DNA from: Corynebacterium argentoratense DSM 44202
GTDB lineage: Bacteria; Actinomycetota; Actinomycetes; Mycobacteriales; Mycobacteriaceae
Direction: 5' to 3'
Assembly (NCBI RefSeq): GCF_000590555.1
Contig: NC_022198.1
Span: 1,730,028-1,794,027 of the forward strand
Length of the DNA: 64,000 bases
In this document: one piece after another, positions 16,287 to 25,262 of the stretch
Position numbering within the stretch: the stretch's first letter is position 1
How the letters are laid out: each line of letters opens with the position of its first letter
Notes under the pieces: model-generated
Databases searched by the model: none
What the model was told of the DNA's origin: nothing
The model's input: only the letters and a program-made list of their open reading frames with translations
Made by a program: the position numbers and the translations under genes

Positions 16287-18041
16287 CTAGCCACGCAGGC
16301 TCGGGAAGTCGCTGTCTGCAAACTCCGTGCCAGCCTTGTTAGCACCTTGGTCCTCCGCATGGATAACGTCTTCGCGCTTGCGTAGCTCAACGCGACGAAT
16401 CTTGCCAGACACCGTCTTCGGAAGATCAAAGAACTCAAGACGACGGATGCGCTTGTAGGGAGCCAGCCCCTCGCGGCAGTGCTTCAGAATAGATTCGGCA
16501 ACCTCCGCAGTCGGCTCGTGCCCCGGCGCCAAAGCGACATAGGCCTTGGGCACAGCAAGACGCAAGGGGTCGGGAGACGGCACAACCGCAACCTCAGCAA
16601 CCGCAGGATGCTCAATCACCACGGACTCCAATTCAAACGGAGACAATCGGTAGTCAGATGCCTTGAAGACGTCGTCGGAGCGACCAATGTAGGTGAGGTA
16701 GCCGTCTTCGTCCCGCTCTGCAATGTCACCTGTGTGATAGAAGCCGTCGCGGAAGGTTTCCGCATTCTTGGCCTCGTCGCCGTAGTAGCCCGGGGTCAGG
16801 CCGACGGGACGAGGATCCAGGCGAAGGCAGATCTCGCCATGGTCGCCGATCTCATCGGTCGCGGGATCAATCAACACCACGTCCATTCCCGGCAACGGCC
16901 GACCCATAGATCCAGGCTTCAAAGGCTGGCTCGGGGAGTTAGCGATCTGGACGCTCGACTCTGTCTGTCCAAAGCCATCTCGAATGGTTGTCTTCCACGA
17001 CTTTTCGACCACCGAAATTAGCTCGGGATTCAGTGGTTCACCAGCAGCAACCACCTTCTTTGGAGGGGTTTTCAATCGGCTCAGATCGGCCTGCACCAGC
17101 ATGCGCCACACCGTTGGGGGCGCACAGAAAGAGCTCACGCCTTCTTCATCCATCTTCGCCATCAGAGCCGCGGCGTCGAAACGGGCGTAGTTGTACAGGA
17201 AGATAGTGGCTCCAGCAATCCACGGAGCGAAAAAATTCGACCATGCGTGCTTAGCCCAGCCGGGTGCCGCCACGTTAAGGTGCACATCACCGGGTTCTAG
17301 GCCGATCCAGTACATGGTGGACAGGTGTCCCACAGGGTAGGAGGTGTGGGTGTGCTCCACCAGCTTCGCTTTCGAGGTGGTACCCGAGGTGAAGTACAGC
17401 AGCAGCATCTCATCCGCCTTGGTCGGCTGGGAAGGAGTGAACTCCACGGGCGCGTTGAAGGAATCGTCGTAGGCGAGTGTGGGGTGCCCATCCTGCGCCG
17501 GCGGCTCTTGACCCACCTGAATCACGGTGAAGTCACCCGGCACCGCCCCGAACTTTTCCGCGTCCTCGGGGTTGGCAACAACCCAGGAGATATTTGCGCG
17601 TTCGGTGCGGTCAGCCAAGTCCGCAGGGCCCAGCATGGCGGTCGCCGGGTTGAGGACAAAGCCTCCCTTAATGCAAGCGAGCATGGTTTCCCACAGCTCG
17701 ACCTGGTTGTTGAGCATGAGCATCACGCGGTCGCCTCGCTTGACGCCAACGCTGGCCAACCAGTTGGCTAGCTGCCCGGAACGTGCGGACAACTCCGCAA
17801 ACGTGCGTCGTGTTTCGCTGCCGTCCATCTCGGAGATAACGAGCGCTTCGTTGTCCTTGGTCTCGGGGTCTGTGCCGAGGTGATCAAACCAGTCGAGGGC
17901 AAAGTTGAATTCTTCAAAACGGGGCCACTCGAAGTAGTCGCGGGCGGCGTCGTAATCTTCGCGCAGCTCAATGAGCTTGTCGCGGACCTCCTTGAATTTC
18001 TGTGTCGTGGGGTTCGTGGGGTTCATCGTATGCGCGGTCAT
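16287..18041 (-). CDS. Acyl-CoA synthetase (AMP-forming, medium-chain type)
   Basis: AMP-forming acyl-CoA ligase, 584 aa, activates a carboxylic acid with ATP and CoA. The ATP loop is YFTSGTTSKAKLVEH (about residues 223-237), the adenine motif is DGFGQTE, the hinge region is HTGDIAERDEDGYLTYIGRS and the C-terminal catalytic lysine is in KTVSGKIRR. AAGGGAG stands 5 nt before the ATG. Family relatives use medium-chain or aromatic acids, but the substrate cannot be read from sequence. Its terminal lysine is the classic target of Pat-type acetylation, and an acetyltransferase-like gene and AcuC lie 2-6 kb away. Confidence 0.93.
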   Translation of the reverse strand: MTAHTMNPTNPTTQKFKEVRDKLIELREDYDAARDYFEWPRFEEFNFALDWFDHLGTDPETKDNEALVISEMDGSETRRTFAELSARSGQLANWLASVGVKRGDRVMLMLNNQVELWETMLACIKGGFVLNPATAMLGPADLADRTERANISWVVANPEDAEKFGAVPGDFTVIQVGQEPPAQDGHPTLAYDDSFNAPVEFTPSQPTKADEMLLLYFTSGTTSKAKLVEHTHTSYPVGHLSTMYWIGLEPGDVHLNVAAPGWAKHAWSNFFAPWIAGATIFLYNYARFDAAALMAKMDEEGVSSFCAPPTVWRMLVQADLSRLKTPPKKVVAAGEPLNPELISVVEKSWKTTIRDGFGQTESSVQIANSPSQPLKPGSMGRPLPGMDVVLIDPATDEIGDHGEICLRLDPRPVGLTPGYYGDEAKNAETFRDGFYHTGDIAERDEDGYLTYIGRSDDVFKASDYRLSPFELESVVIEHPAVAEVAVVPSPDPLRLAVPKAYVALAPGHEPTAEVAESILKHCREGLAPYKRIRRLEFFDLPKTVSGKIRRVELRKREDVIHAEDQGANKAGTEFADSDFPSLRG

Positions 18042-18129
18042 TAAGACTCCCTTCCAAAGTGTGACGCGTGGCTCACAGTGTAGTGGCCGTCAACACATTG
18101 CGCTTGCGATCACTGAAAAAATTTAAAGT

Positions 18130-18152
18130 GAGTGCCCCCACTGGGGGTACCC
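18130..18152. promoter_or_regulatory. C/G-tract palindrome between acyl-CoA ligase and dehydrogenase
   Basis: CCCCC-ACT-GGGGG (18135-18147), with partial flanking symmetry, lies in the 234-nt divergent promoter region. It could bind a dimeric regulator. RamA-type proteins favour such tracts, but this is only suggestive. Confidence 0.35.
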
Positions 18153-18275
18153 ACTGTGCTTTCAGACACATGAATGCTGATTCGCTTGTACACTGCAACC
18201 ACGACAGCCCACACAGACTGCCGAACGGATGAACACCGCGCGCAGTTACCCAAACGAAAAGGACGGTCACACGCG

Positions 18276-19520
18276 ATGAACGACGATCACGCCCCATTCC
18301 CAGGCCCCCACGCCGCAGCACCGCTCGCGGACTCCCCCATCAACACCGAGCTCCTTGCAAACGTGCCTTTCCCCAACGCGGACATCCTAGAAGTCGAGCG
18401 CCTGCTCTCCGAGGAAGAGCGCGCACACCTGCACAAAGTCCGTAACTTCCTCCAAACCGAGATCCGCCCAGTCGTCGGCCCCTACTGGGACCGCGAAGAA
18501 TTCCCCTTCGAGCTATTGCCCAAACTAGCCGAATACGGCCTGGGCGAAATCGAATTGTCCGGCTTTTCCCGACTGCTCAAAGGCCTGCTCTACGCTGAAG
18601 TCACCCGCGCAGACGTCTCTCTGTCTGCGCTCGTCGGTATCCACAACGAACTCGTGGTTGGTGCAATCGATCAACTCGGCTCAGAGGAGCACAAAAACAC
18701 CTGGCTCGACGGTCTGCGCAACTTCACCAAGGTCGGCTGCTTCGCGTTGACCGAGCCTGACCACGGTTCCGATATCGCCGGCGGCCTGGCAACCACCGCT
18801 AAGCGCACCGAGGACGGCTGGGTGATCACTGGTTCCAAACGCTGGATCGGCGGCGGCACCTTCGCCGATTTCGCTGTGGTGTTCGCCCGCGACGTCGACG
18901 ATAACCACGTCAAGGGATTCATCGTTGAACTCGACCGCGACGGTGTGTCGAAGACGAAGATTTCCCGCAAGATGGGTCTTCGCATCATGCAAAACGCAGA
19001 CCTCGGATTCGACAATGTCCTCGTCCCCCATGCCGCGCTTTTGCCCGGCGCAACGACTTTCGCCGGCACCAATGTGATGCTGCGGAACTCTCGTGCTTGG
19101 GTGGGCTGGCAGGCTGCTGGCGTGCAGTTGGCGATCTTCGAACGCGCACGCGATTACGTGCTCACCCGCGATCAGTTTGGCAAGAAGTTGGCGAAGTTCC
19201 AGCTGGTCCAGGAGCAGTTGGCCCGCATGGTGGGCAATGCTGCGGCGTCGATCTCGATGCTCGCGCAGGTGGCGTGGCTGCAGGAAAACAGTGGTTTTGA
19301 TATGCCGCATGCTGCGTTGGCGAAGGCTACGGCTACCCGTTTTGCCCGCGAGTCTGCTTCCCTTGCTCGCGCGATGGGTGGCGGCAATGGAATCCTCACG
19401 GATTTCGAATTGTCCAAGCTTTTTAACGACGTGGAGATCCTCTACACCTACGAGGGCACGTATGAGATCAACTCCCTGATTGTTGGCCGCGCTGTGACCG
19501 GCGTATCGGCGTTTGTTTAG
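18276..19520 (+). CDS. Acyl-CoA dehydrogenase (glutaryl-CoA dehydrogenase-like)
   Basis: FAD-dependent acyl-CoA dehydrogenase, 414 aa from the ATG at 18276. The FAD/substrate block CFALTEPDHGSDIAGGLATTA is near residue 160, GSKRWIGGGTFADF follows, and the catalytic-base region near the C-terminus reads YEGTYEINSLIVGRAVTG, as in glutaryl-CoA dehydrogenases (YEGTHDI-type). It is divergent from the ligase and lies 16 nt before the HSD10-type dehydrogenase. From about 19090 to the end the codons switch from C-ending to G/T-ending, an abrupt change inside a single gene. The substrate is not determined. Confidence 0.93.
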   Translation: MNDDHAPFPGPHAAAPLADSPINTELLANVPFPNADILEVERLLSEEERAHLHKVRNFLQTEIRPVVGPYWDREEFPFELLPKLAEYGLGEIELSGFSRLLKGLLYAEVTRADVSLSALVGIHNELVVGAIDQLGSEEHKNTWLDGLRNFTKVGCFALTEPDHGSDIAGGLATTAKRTEDGWVITGSKRWIGGGTFADFAVVFARDVDDNHVKGFIVELDRDGVSKTKISRKMGLRIMQNADLGFDNVLVPHAALLPGATTFAGTNVMLRNSRAWVGWQAAGVQLAIFERARDYVLTRDQFGKKLAKFQLVQEQLARMVGNAAASISMLAQVAWLQENSGFDMPHAALAKATATRFARESASLARAMGGGNGILTDFELSKLFNDVEILYTYEGTYEINSLIVGRAVTGVSAFV

Positions 19521-19536
19521 GGAAAGGGGTTTTGTT

Positions 19537-20310
19537 GTGAGTGTTCGTTCTTTGCTTGATGACGCCGCGGGGGTTTCTGCTGTCGTGACGGGTGCGGCAT
19601 CCGGGTTGGGTGCCGCGACGTCTGCGATGTTGGCTGATGCGGGTGTGCAGGTGTTTGGTCTGGATCTTGAGGCAGGTATTGATAAGGTCTGCGATACTGC
19701 GCCGGAGGGTATTCGGTTTATCGCCACGGATGTGACCGATCATGCGGCGGTGCAGGAGGCTGTGGCTACTGCTGCTGCGGCTGCGCCTCTACGTCTCGCG
19801 GTGACCTGTGCAGGTATTTGCCCGAGTAAGAGAATTCTGGGGCATTCGAGTGAGCTCTTTTCCACCACGTTGGCGGTGAACCTCACGGGTACATTCAACG
19901 TGATGCAGGCCGCTGCGGCGGTGATGGCGGAGCAGGAGCCTGTGGATGCGGATGGGCAGCGCGGCTTGATCGTAACGACGGCATCCGTGGCTGCCTTCGA
20001 AGGGCAGATGGGGCAGGCTGCCTACGCGGCGTCCAAGGGCGGGGTGCATGCGTTGACCATTTCTGCCGCCCGCGACCTGGCGTCGAAGGGTATTCGTGTC
20101 AACAGCATCGCCCCGGGCATTGTGACGACTCCGATGATGGCTGGCATCACCGAGGAGTTCCGTGAGGCGTTGGAAGCCCTGGTGCCTTTCCCGAAACGGA
20201 TGGCGCAGCCGGAAGAATATGCCCAGTTGGTGAAGTCTTTGGCGGATAACCCCTACCTCAATGGCGAAACTATCCGCATGGATGGTGCGCTGCGCATGCC
20301 TCCTCGTTAA
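19537..20310 (+). CDS. 3-hydroxyacyl-CoA dehydrogenase, SDR type (HSD10-like)
   Basis: Short-chain dehydrogenase, 257 aa from the GTG at 19537, preceded by GAAAGGGG. The nucleotide-binding TGAASGLGAAT is near residue 18, the NAG-type motif is CAG in VTCAGICP, the catalytic serine is in TTASVAAFEG and YAASK gives the Tyr/Lys pair. The ordering and the C-terminal NGETIRMDGALRMPPR agree with human HSD17B10-type proteins, which oxidise 2-methyl-3-hydroxybutyryl-CoA and other short chains. With the dehydrogenase, hydratase and thiolase it completes a beta-oxidation cycle. Confidence 0.9.
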   Translation: MSVRSLLDDAAGVSAVVTGAASGLGAATSAMLADAGVQVFGLDLEAGIDKVCDTAPEGIRFIATDVTDHAAVQEAVATAAAAAPLRLAVTCAGICPSKRILGHSSELFSTTLAVNLTGTFNVMQAAAAVMAEQEPVDADGQRGLIVTTASVAAFEGQMGQAAYAASKGGVHALTISAARDLASKGIRVNSIAPGIVTTPMMAGITEEFREALEALVPFPKRMAQPEEYAQLVKSLADNPYLNGETIRMDGALRMPPR

Positions 20311-20360
20311 GTTCCTAGCGGCCTCGGGGTGTGGCTAAAGCTCAGCCCAGGCGTGGGTCA

Positions 20361-20397
20361 AAGGCAGTGCCTGCAATGCTGCAGGCACTGCCTTTTC
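20361..20397. terminator. Bidirectional terminator between SDR gene and acuC
   Basis: A perfect 15-bp stem AAGGCAGTGCCTGCA/TGCAGGCACTGCCTT (20361-20375 and 20380-20394) with a 4-nt loop is followed by TT on the plus strand. It lies between two converging genes. Confidence 0.9.
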
Positions 20398-21545
20398 TAG
20401 TGGTAGGGCACGAGCCCCCAGTAGGGGAAGATAGCCCGCGACGTGGCGACGATGGGGCCGCAGGGGTTGTCGCTTAAGACCCTCTCTGGGTGGTATTCCT
20501 TGAGCACATTGCGGGCGCCGATGTCGCCAATGGTGTCAGAGGTTTCGCAGCGGGCCTCATCTGCCCACCACCCTGGCATGGGTGCTTCGGGGTCAAGCTT
20601 TTCCCCAAGTATCGCTGCCACAAGGTGGGTCCAGGTGCGTGCAACGGAATCACGCTGGTAGCCTCCCCCACCGATTGCCACCCATTTGCCGCCGCAGAAT
20701 CGGTCCGCCCAGCGAGACATCGAACGGTAGGCCTTAGCCAAGGCATCGACGCTGACGTCGAGGTCTGTGAGGGGGTCACGCCTGTGCGCGTCCGCACCGT
20801 GCTGCGTGATCACGATCTCGGGTCGGAATTTTTGCAGCAGCGGTGGAACTATCCCGTGCACCGCGTACAGCCAGTCGATGTCGGAGGTGCCTTTGGGCAT
20901 GGCCACGTTGACTGCGGTCCCGGCCGCGTGCGGCCCACCAATATCGTTGGCGAACCCTGTGCCGGGGAAGAGATAGAGCCCGGATTCGTGCACGCTGATG
21001 GTCAGCACCCTGGGGTCATCCCAAAAGGCTTGTTCCACCCCATCACCGTGGTGTGCGTCAAGGTCGACGTAGGCGATCCGTGTGGCACCGTGATCCAGCA
21101 ACCAAGAAATCGCCACCGCGGCGTCATTAAAAGTACAAAAACCGCTTTGTTTGCTGGGCCCTGCGTGGTGCAGCCCTCCGGATAGGTTGACCGCCCGCTT
21201 CACTTCCCCCTCCCACACTGCGCGGGTTGCCTCGACGGTGCCGGAGACAACATGTCGCGCGATGGTGTGCAGGTTGGGTGCGAGGGGGTGGTCGTCGTCG
21301 CCGATGCCGAATTCCGGCCGGGGGCGGCCTTCTTTAAGTGCTTCGAGGTATTCGGGGGTGTGGATGCGCAGCAACAGGTCTTCGCTTGCGGCTGGTGCCG
21401 GGGCGATATCGACGCGATCGAGCAGGTCAAAATGCTCGGAGAGCTTCATCGCTAGGCGCACACGATCGGGCCCCATGGGGTGCTCGGGGCCGAAGCTGTA
21501 GCGCTCGAGGGTGTCGTCGTGGAGCACAAGTGGACGTGTGTTCAT
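20397..21545 (-). CDS. acuC: AcuC-like lysine deacetylase (histone deacetylase superfamily)
   Basis: Zinc hydrolase of the HDAC/AcuC family, 382 aa. The tyrosine/histidine active-site region is NLSGGLHHAGPSKQSGFCTFND, with the His-His dyad of HDACs. The zinc ligands fall in YVDLDAHHGDGV and ITQHGADAH, and the terminal glycine loop is AIGGGGYQRDS. In Bacillus AcuC deacetylates and reactivates acetyl-CoA synthetase. Here it follows an acetyltransferase-like gene by 10 nt and faces an acyl-CoA ligase cluster, so a reversible acylation switch is a reasonable inference. Confidence 0.92.
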   Translation of the reverse strand: MNTRPLVLHDDTLERYSFGPEHPMGPDRVRLAMKLSEHFDLLDRVDIAPAPAASEDLLLRIHTPEYLEALKEGRPRPEFGIGDDDHPLAPNLHTIARHVVSGTVEATRAVWEGEVKRAVNLSGGLHHAGPSKQSGFCTFNDAAVAISWLLDHGATRIAYVDLDAHHGDGVEQAFWDDPRVLTISVHESGLYLFPGTGFANDIGGPHAAGTAVNVAMPKGTSDIDWLYAVHGIVPPLLQKFRPEIVITQHGADAHRRDPLTDLDVSVDALAKAYRSMSRWADRFCGGKWVAIGGGGYQRDSVARTWTHLVAAILGEKLDPEAPMPGWWADEARCETSDTIGDIGARNVLKEYHPERVLSDNPCGPIVATSRAIFPYWGLVPYH

Positions 21546-21555
21546 CGCGGACTCC

Positions 21556-23979
21556 TTAAAGGTTGCGGACTAGTTGTTCGCGATAGGCGGGTTCGGCCGA
21601 GCACACGAGGCTTGCTTCGATGACGTCGCCTTGGTTCAGGTCACACACAAGGTTCATGTCGACGAGTGCTGCGTGTTCGTCGTTCATCACGGAGGCCCGG
21701 ACGATGGTGTCCGCTAGGGCGTCGGCTGCGTCGGGGTGGATGTGCTGCCCGCAGATGTCTGCGATCATGCTGAGTGCTTCGGTTTTCTGCCGTGACGGCA
21801 CCCGCCAGGTTTCTTCCTTCGTTAGATCGAAGGTGACTTCACGCGGGATGAGCCCGGTCATGGGGCCCAGCACCGGGTCTTCTACTGTGCGGATGATTAT
21901 TACTGGTTGCGGGTAGGTATCGGCGATGTCATCGACTACGGTGTGCGCGTTGATGCCGTAGCAGTCCAACAGTTGCGCCGGGGTGGCTGTTGGCGTGCCC
22001 TCGATGAGCTGCTCGATGAGTTTTTTGGCTTGCTTGGTGTGCGCCGTGACAACTGGTTCGCTATCGCTGGCGTGGTGGGTGGCTCGGTTGCTTTGGTTTC
22101 GCACGATCGCACCCAGAGCTTCGAGCGCTTCGGCATAAGCGGGGAACACTGGAAGCTGGCCTTGTTGTTCCGGGTGGAGGCCTGCGGGGCTGAGCTGTGG
22201 TTGGAGTTGTTCTGGGGTTCGGAAGCCGATGAACACACCTACGACGGGTGCTGTGCTGTGTGCCGCGAGTTCACTCAGGCCCGCTTGGACTTCTTCGAAC
22301 AATGGCTCGCTGATCTCCACGACTGCTGCGAGCACTGTTTTTCCTTCTTCAACCGCGTGCTGAGCTGCGCGGACAACCCCACCTGCGGGGTTGATGTCGG
22401 TGACGGGTCGGGATTCGGGCACGAGGCCGAAGCGGTAGGCGGCTTGCACCATTTGCGCGTTGAGACCGACGGAGTTAGAGATCAGCACGACCTCCGGCCC
22501 GGTGGGTAGAGGTTGTCGGGCGAGGATTTGTGCGATGTCGAACATGGCGTCGCGCCTGCTGACGACCATTACGCCGGCGTGTCCAATGATGTCGTCGATG
22601 ATTGCGGGGTGGGCGGAGGGGCTGTTTTCCAGTTGGTAGCCGTGCCCTTTTGCGGAGTTCAGTGCGCGCGAGGGGGCGAAAATGACCACGGGTTTGTCGA
22701 GCGCAAGGCGTTGCAGGACGCGGAAGAATTTTCGCGGGTTTCCGATTGCGTCGAGTGATAGCAAACAGATGCGCGTGTCCTCGTCATCGATCCAAAAATG
22801 CATGACGTCGTTTGCTGTGACGTCTGCAAACGAACCTGAGGCTATGAAGCTGCGCACGCCGCAACCCCGGGCGACGGCGTGAGACAACACCAGGGTGGAT
22901 ATGCCTGCGGTTTGAGTGAACATGCTCACGGCGCCTGTGCGCGGCATGGGTGCCGGTGTGGTGTTCAGTTGTACCTGCGCGTCTGTATTGATGACGCCGA
23001 GGGATGCAGGCCCGAAAGCCCGCAGCCCGTGTGCACGTGCGTGGGAGACGAACTCTGATGCTTCCTGTGGGGTCAGTGTTGGATTGTGGCCGCGCGCCAA
23101 CACCACGACGCCTTTGGCCTGGCATGCTGCTGCGGCCTGCATGATCGCGTCCAGGGTGTCGGGTGGTTCTGGGTAGGACACCACCGCGACGTCAACACTT
23201 GTGCCGTGGTCTGCGAGCTGCCGCAGCATCTCAGAGGCCTGTGCCCCGGGTGTGGTAAGAACATGGACCTGCCCGCGAAAACCGCCGGCAGTCAGGGAAT
23301 CGGCGGAGGTCTGCATGCGTGATTGTTCACCCGCGATGGCGATGCTGCGTGGGTTGAGCAGCCTTCGGATTGCGGCGGCCTCGCTGCGGTGCTCCCGCTG
23401 CAGCATCACTTCCCAAGAGCGATCTGTTGGGGCAATGGGGAAATTGACTTCGATGACGCCGTCTGCGAACTGTGGTTTGAGCTCGTACCCGGCGCGCACA
23501 AATACTTGCACCATCGTGCGATTGTTGGGCAGCATTTCGGCGAAGAACCTGGTTATTCCGCATTCTCGGCCGGCTTGGGCTAGGTGTTCGAGCAGGATGT
23601 TGGCTACGCCGTTGCCGTGGTGGTCGTCTTGGACCAGGAAGGAGACATCGCCGACGCGTTCGGGAAGGAAGGCCTGCACGAGTTCGTAGCGGGCGGTGCC
23701 GACAATGTCTTCCTTGTCGAGTAGTACGAGTGTGACGGCGTCATGCATGTCGACGTTAACCCATGCATCTATATCGGAGTCTTCTAATTCCGGATGTGCG
23801 CCGAAGAAGCGCAGGTACTTGGACTCTGGGCTGACGCGCCCGTAAAAGGCTTTCAGTGCGTCGACGTCATCGGGGTGGACGGGGCGAACGACTGCTACGG
23901 AGCCGTCGTAGAGCACGACGTCTGCTTCCCATCGGTGTGGAACGGTGTGCTCGTTGCTGTGCTCATCGTTGGGGGTCAC
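21556..23979 (-). CDS. GNAT acetyltransferase fused to ADP-forming acyl-CoA synthetase-like domain (Pat-like)
   Basis: 807 aa from the GTG at 23979, which has a perfect AGGAGG 7 nt upstream; a TTG at 24021 would add 14 residues. Residues about 25-190 form a GNAT domain (VRPVHPDDVDALKAFYGRVSPESKYLRFFG, then VSFLVQDDHHGNGVANILLEHL as the acetyl-CoA loop). The rest resembles NDP-forming acyl-CoA synthetases: CoA-binding domain, ligase-like domain, then a short, degenerate ATP-grasp end. This is the reverse of the Salmonella Pat domain order but occurs in actinobacteria. Its place before acuC suggests the acetylating half of an acylation/deacylation pair. The protein target is unknown. Confidence 0.87.
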   Translation of the reverse strand: MTPNDEHSNEHTVPHRWEADVVLYDGSVAVVRPVHPDDVDALKAFYGRVSPESKYLRFFGAHPELEDSDIDAWVNVDMHDAVTLVLLDKEDIVGTARYELVQAFLPERVGDVSFLVQDDHHGNGVANILLEHLAQAGRECGITRFFAEMLPNNRTMVQVFVRAGYELKPQFADGVIEVNFPIAPTDRSWEVMLQREHRSEAAAIRRLLNPRSIAIAGEQSRMQTSADSLTAGGFRGQVHVLTTPGAQASEMLRQLADHGTSVDVAVVSYPEPPDTLDAIMQAAAACQAKGVVVLARGHNPTLTPQEASEFVSHARAHGLRAFGPASLGVINTDAQVQLNTTPAPMPRTGAVSMFTQTAGISTLVLSHAVARGCGVRSFIASGSFADVTANDVMHFWIDDEDTRICLLSLDAIGNPRKFFRVLQRLALDKPVVIFAPSRALNSAKGHGYQLENSPSAHPAIIDDIIGHAGVMVVSRRDAMFDIAQILARQPLPTGPEVVLISNSVGLNAQMVQAAYRFGLVPESRPVTDINPAGGVVRAAQHAVEEGKTVLAAVVEISEPLFEEVQAGLSELAAHSTAPVVGVFIGFRTPEQLQPQLSPAGLHPEQQGQLPVFPAYAEALEALGAIVRNQSNRATHHASDSEPVVTAHTKQAKKLIEQLIEGTPTATPAQLLDCYGINAHTVVDDIADTYPQPVIIIRTVEDPVLGPMTGLIPREVTFDLTKEETWRVPSRQKTEALSMIADICGQHIHPDAADALADTIVRASVMNDEHAALVDMNLVCDLNQGDVIEASLVCSAEPAYREQLVRNL

Positions 23980-24021
23980 GGGTGGGCCTCCTAGCGCCGA
24001 TAGTCGTTGCTCATTACTCAA

Positions 24022-24292
24022 AGGTTTGGGGTCAGGGTGAACGAGAAAAGAACAGTGGCTGAACCATTAAACAAAGCCTACGAAATTCTTAGGCAATAAG
24101 TGGGTGAAATGAGTTTTTCGCCCCCCGAAGTCACTAAGCTTGCACGTATGCGAAACGCATACATTGACCATTTTGATGCTTTTCCCAGCCGTCCGGTGCC
24201 TGCGTATTGCACAATGTAGAAGGCGGATGTGTCCGACAGGCGGCGGGAAAGTGAACAAAAGGTTAACTTCCCACGAACTTTAAAAAGCCCTG
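24022..24292. promoter_or_regulatory. Intergenic region with a perfect short palindrome
   Basis: The 271-nt region upstream of the Pat-like gene and downstream of mshD holds no gene. GTATGCG-AAA-CGCATAC (24146-24162) is a perfect 7-bp inverted repeat with a 3-nt spacer. It is about 170 nt upstream of the Pat-like start and could be the operator of a dimeric, TetR-like repressor. No regulator gene is adjacent. Confidence 0.45.
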
Positions 24293-25207
24293 CTAAACGC
24301 TCTGATACGGGTAGACGACGTGCCTTTCGATGACCTCAAACCCAAGGTTTTCGTAGGCCTTGACGGCAGCTTTATTGTCTTGTTCCACATAGAGGATTGT
24401 CTCCACCATGGGGTCCCCGCCCACCATGTGCGCGATGCCTGCGGTCAGCAGCGGCGTGCCCAGACCTTTACCGCGGGCGGCATCAGCCAGTCCCACAACA
24501 TAGACTTCCGCGCGATGATCACTGTGGCGCTTGAGCCAGTGAAAGCCCACCAAGGTCGCGTCTTGCCACAGCATCAGCACATCGTCGGGGTTGAACCACT
24601 CTGTGTCCATGGCTTGTTCCAACTGCTGCTCATCCCAGCCGCCTTGCTCTGGGTGCCAAGAAAATGCCTGGTTGTTAACATCCAACCACTGTTTCATAAT
24701 GACGTCGCGACCGTAGCGTTGCACGGATTGTTCCAGGTTCAGCAGCTCATATCCTCCCTCGGGAAACTCGGGTGAGGGAAGCTCCACAGCGGCTGCCCCC
24801 GGTAGGGACATCACCAGCAGCGTTCGTGAAGGCTCGAGCCCTTTTTCCTGGGCCAGGGCGCGCACCGGGCCGATGTCCCCGTGGGCCCACAGCTTCAACC
24901 CACCTGAATGCGGTGCAATGAGCGCTTCGGTGAGCGTCGCGGCGTCATCACTAAATTGGGGATCGAGGACAACCTCAGTGTTCCCGTCCTCCATGACGAC
25001 GGCCGCAGCAATCACACGCCCCTGGGTGGACAACACGTACACGGTGGCGTTGCCCCGGCGCTCATCGAGCTCGCGGACAAACTGTTCACTAAACGATGCC
25101 ACACCGTCAGTTAACTCTACTCTGCGCAGCACCTCGTGGATCTGCTCGACCGGAACAGTCGCATCGCCGCTGGAAAAAACATCGGGTGAAAGTGCTTCAG
25201 GCATCAT
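24293..25207 (-). CDS. mshD: Mycothiol synthase MshD
   Basis: MshD acetylates Cys-GlcN-Ins to complete mycothiol, the main low-molecular-weight thiol of actinobacteria. The protein is 304 aa with two GNAT-like halves. The C-terminal half has the conserved VNNQAFSWHPEQGGW, the GFHWLKRH strand, VYVVGLADAARGKGLG for acetyl-CoA binding, and LYVEQDNKAAVKAYENLGF. It is divergent from the LmeA-like gene with 55 nt between starts. A TACCCT hexamer ends 8 nt before the first ATG, so its message has little or no leader. Mycothiol dependence fits an actinobacterial host. Confidence 0.95.
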   Translation of the reverse strand: MMPEALSPDVFSSGDATVPVEQIHEVLRRVELTDGVASFSEQFVRELDERRGNATVYVLSTQGRVIAAAVVMEDGNTEVVLDPQFSDDAATLTEALIAPHSGGLKLWAHGDIGPVRALAQEKGLEPSRTLLVMSLPGAAAVELPSPEFPEGGYELLNLEQSVQRYGRDVIMKQWLDVNNQAFSWHPEQGGWDEQQLEQAMDTEWFNPDDVLMLWQDATLVGFHWLKRHSDHRAEVYVVGLADAARGKGLGTPLLTAGIAHMVGGDPMVETILYVEQDNKAAVKAYENLGFEVIERHVVYPYQSV

Positions 25208-25262
25208 GGTTTACCAGGGTAGCGCGGGTAGGCACGGTCGCGCATGGGGTACAAATAATAAC

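Noticed and set aside
18063..18082. TGTGA...TCACA pair as a GlxR site before the acyl-CoA ligase
   Set aside because: The half-sites are separated by eight bases rather than the six needed for the CRP-family consensus.
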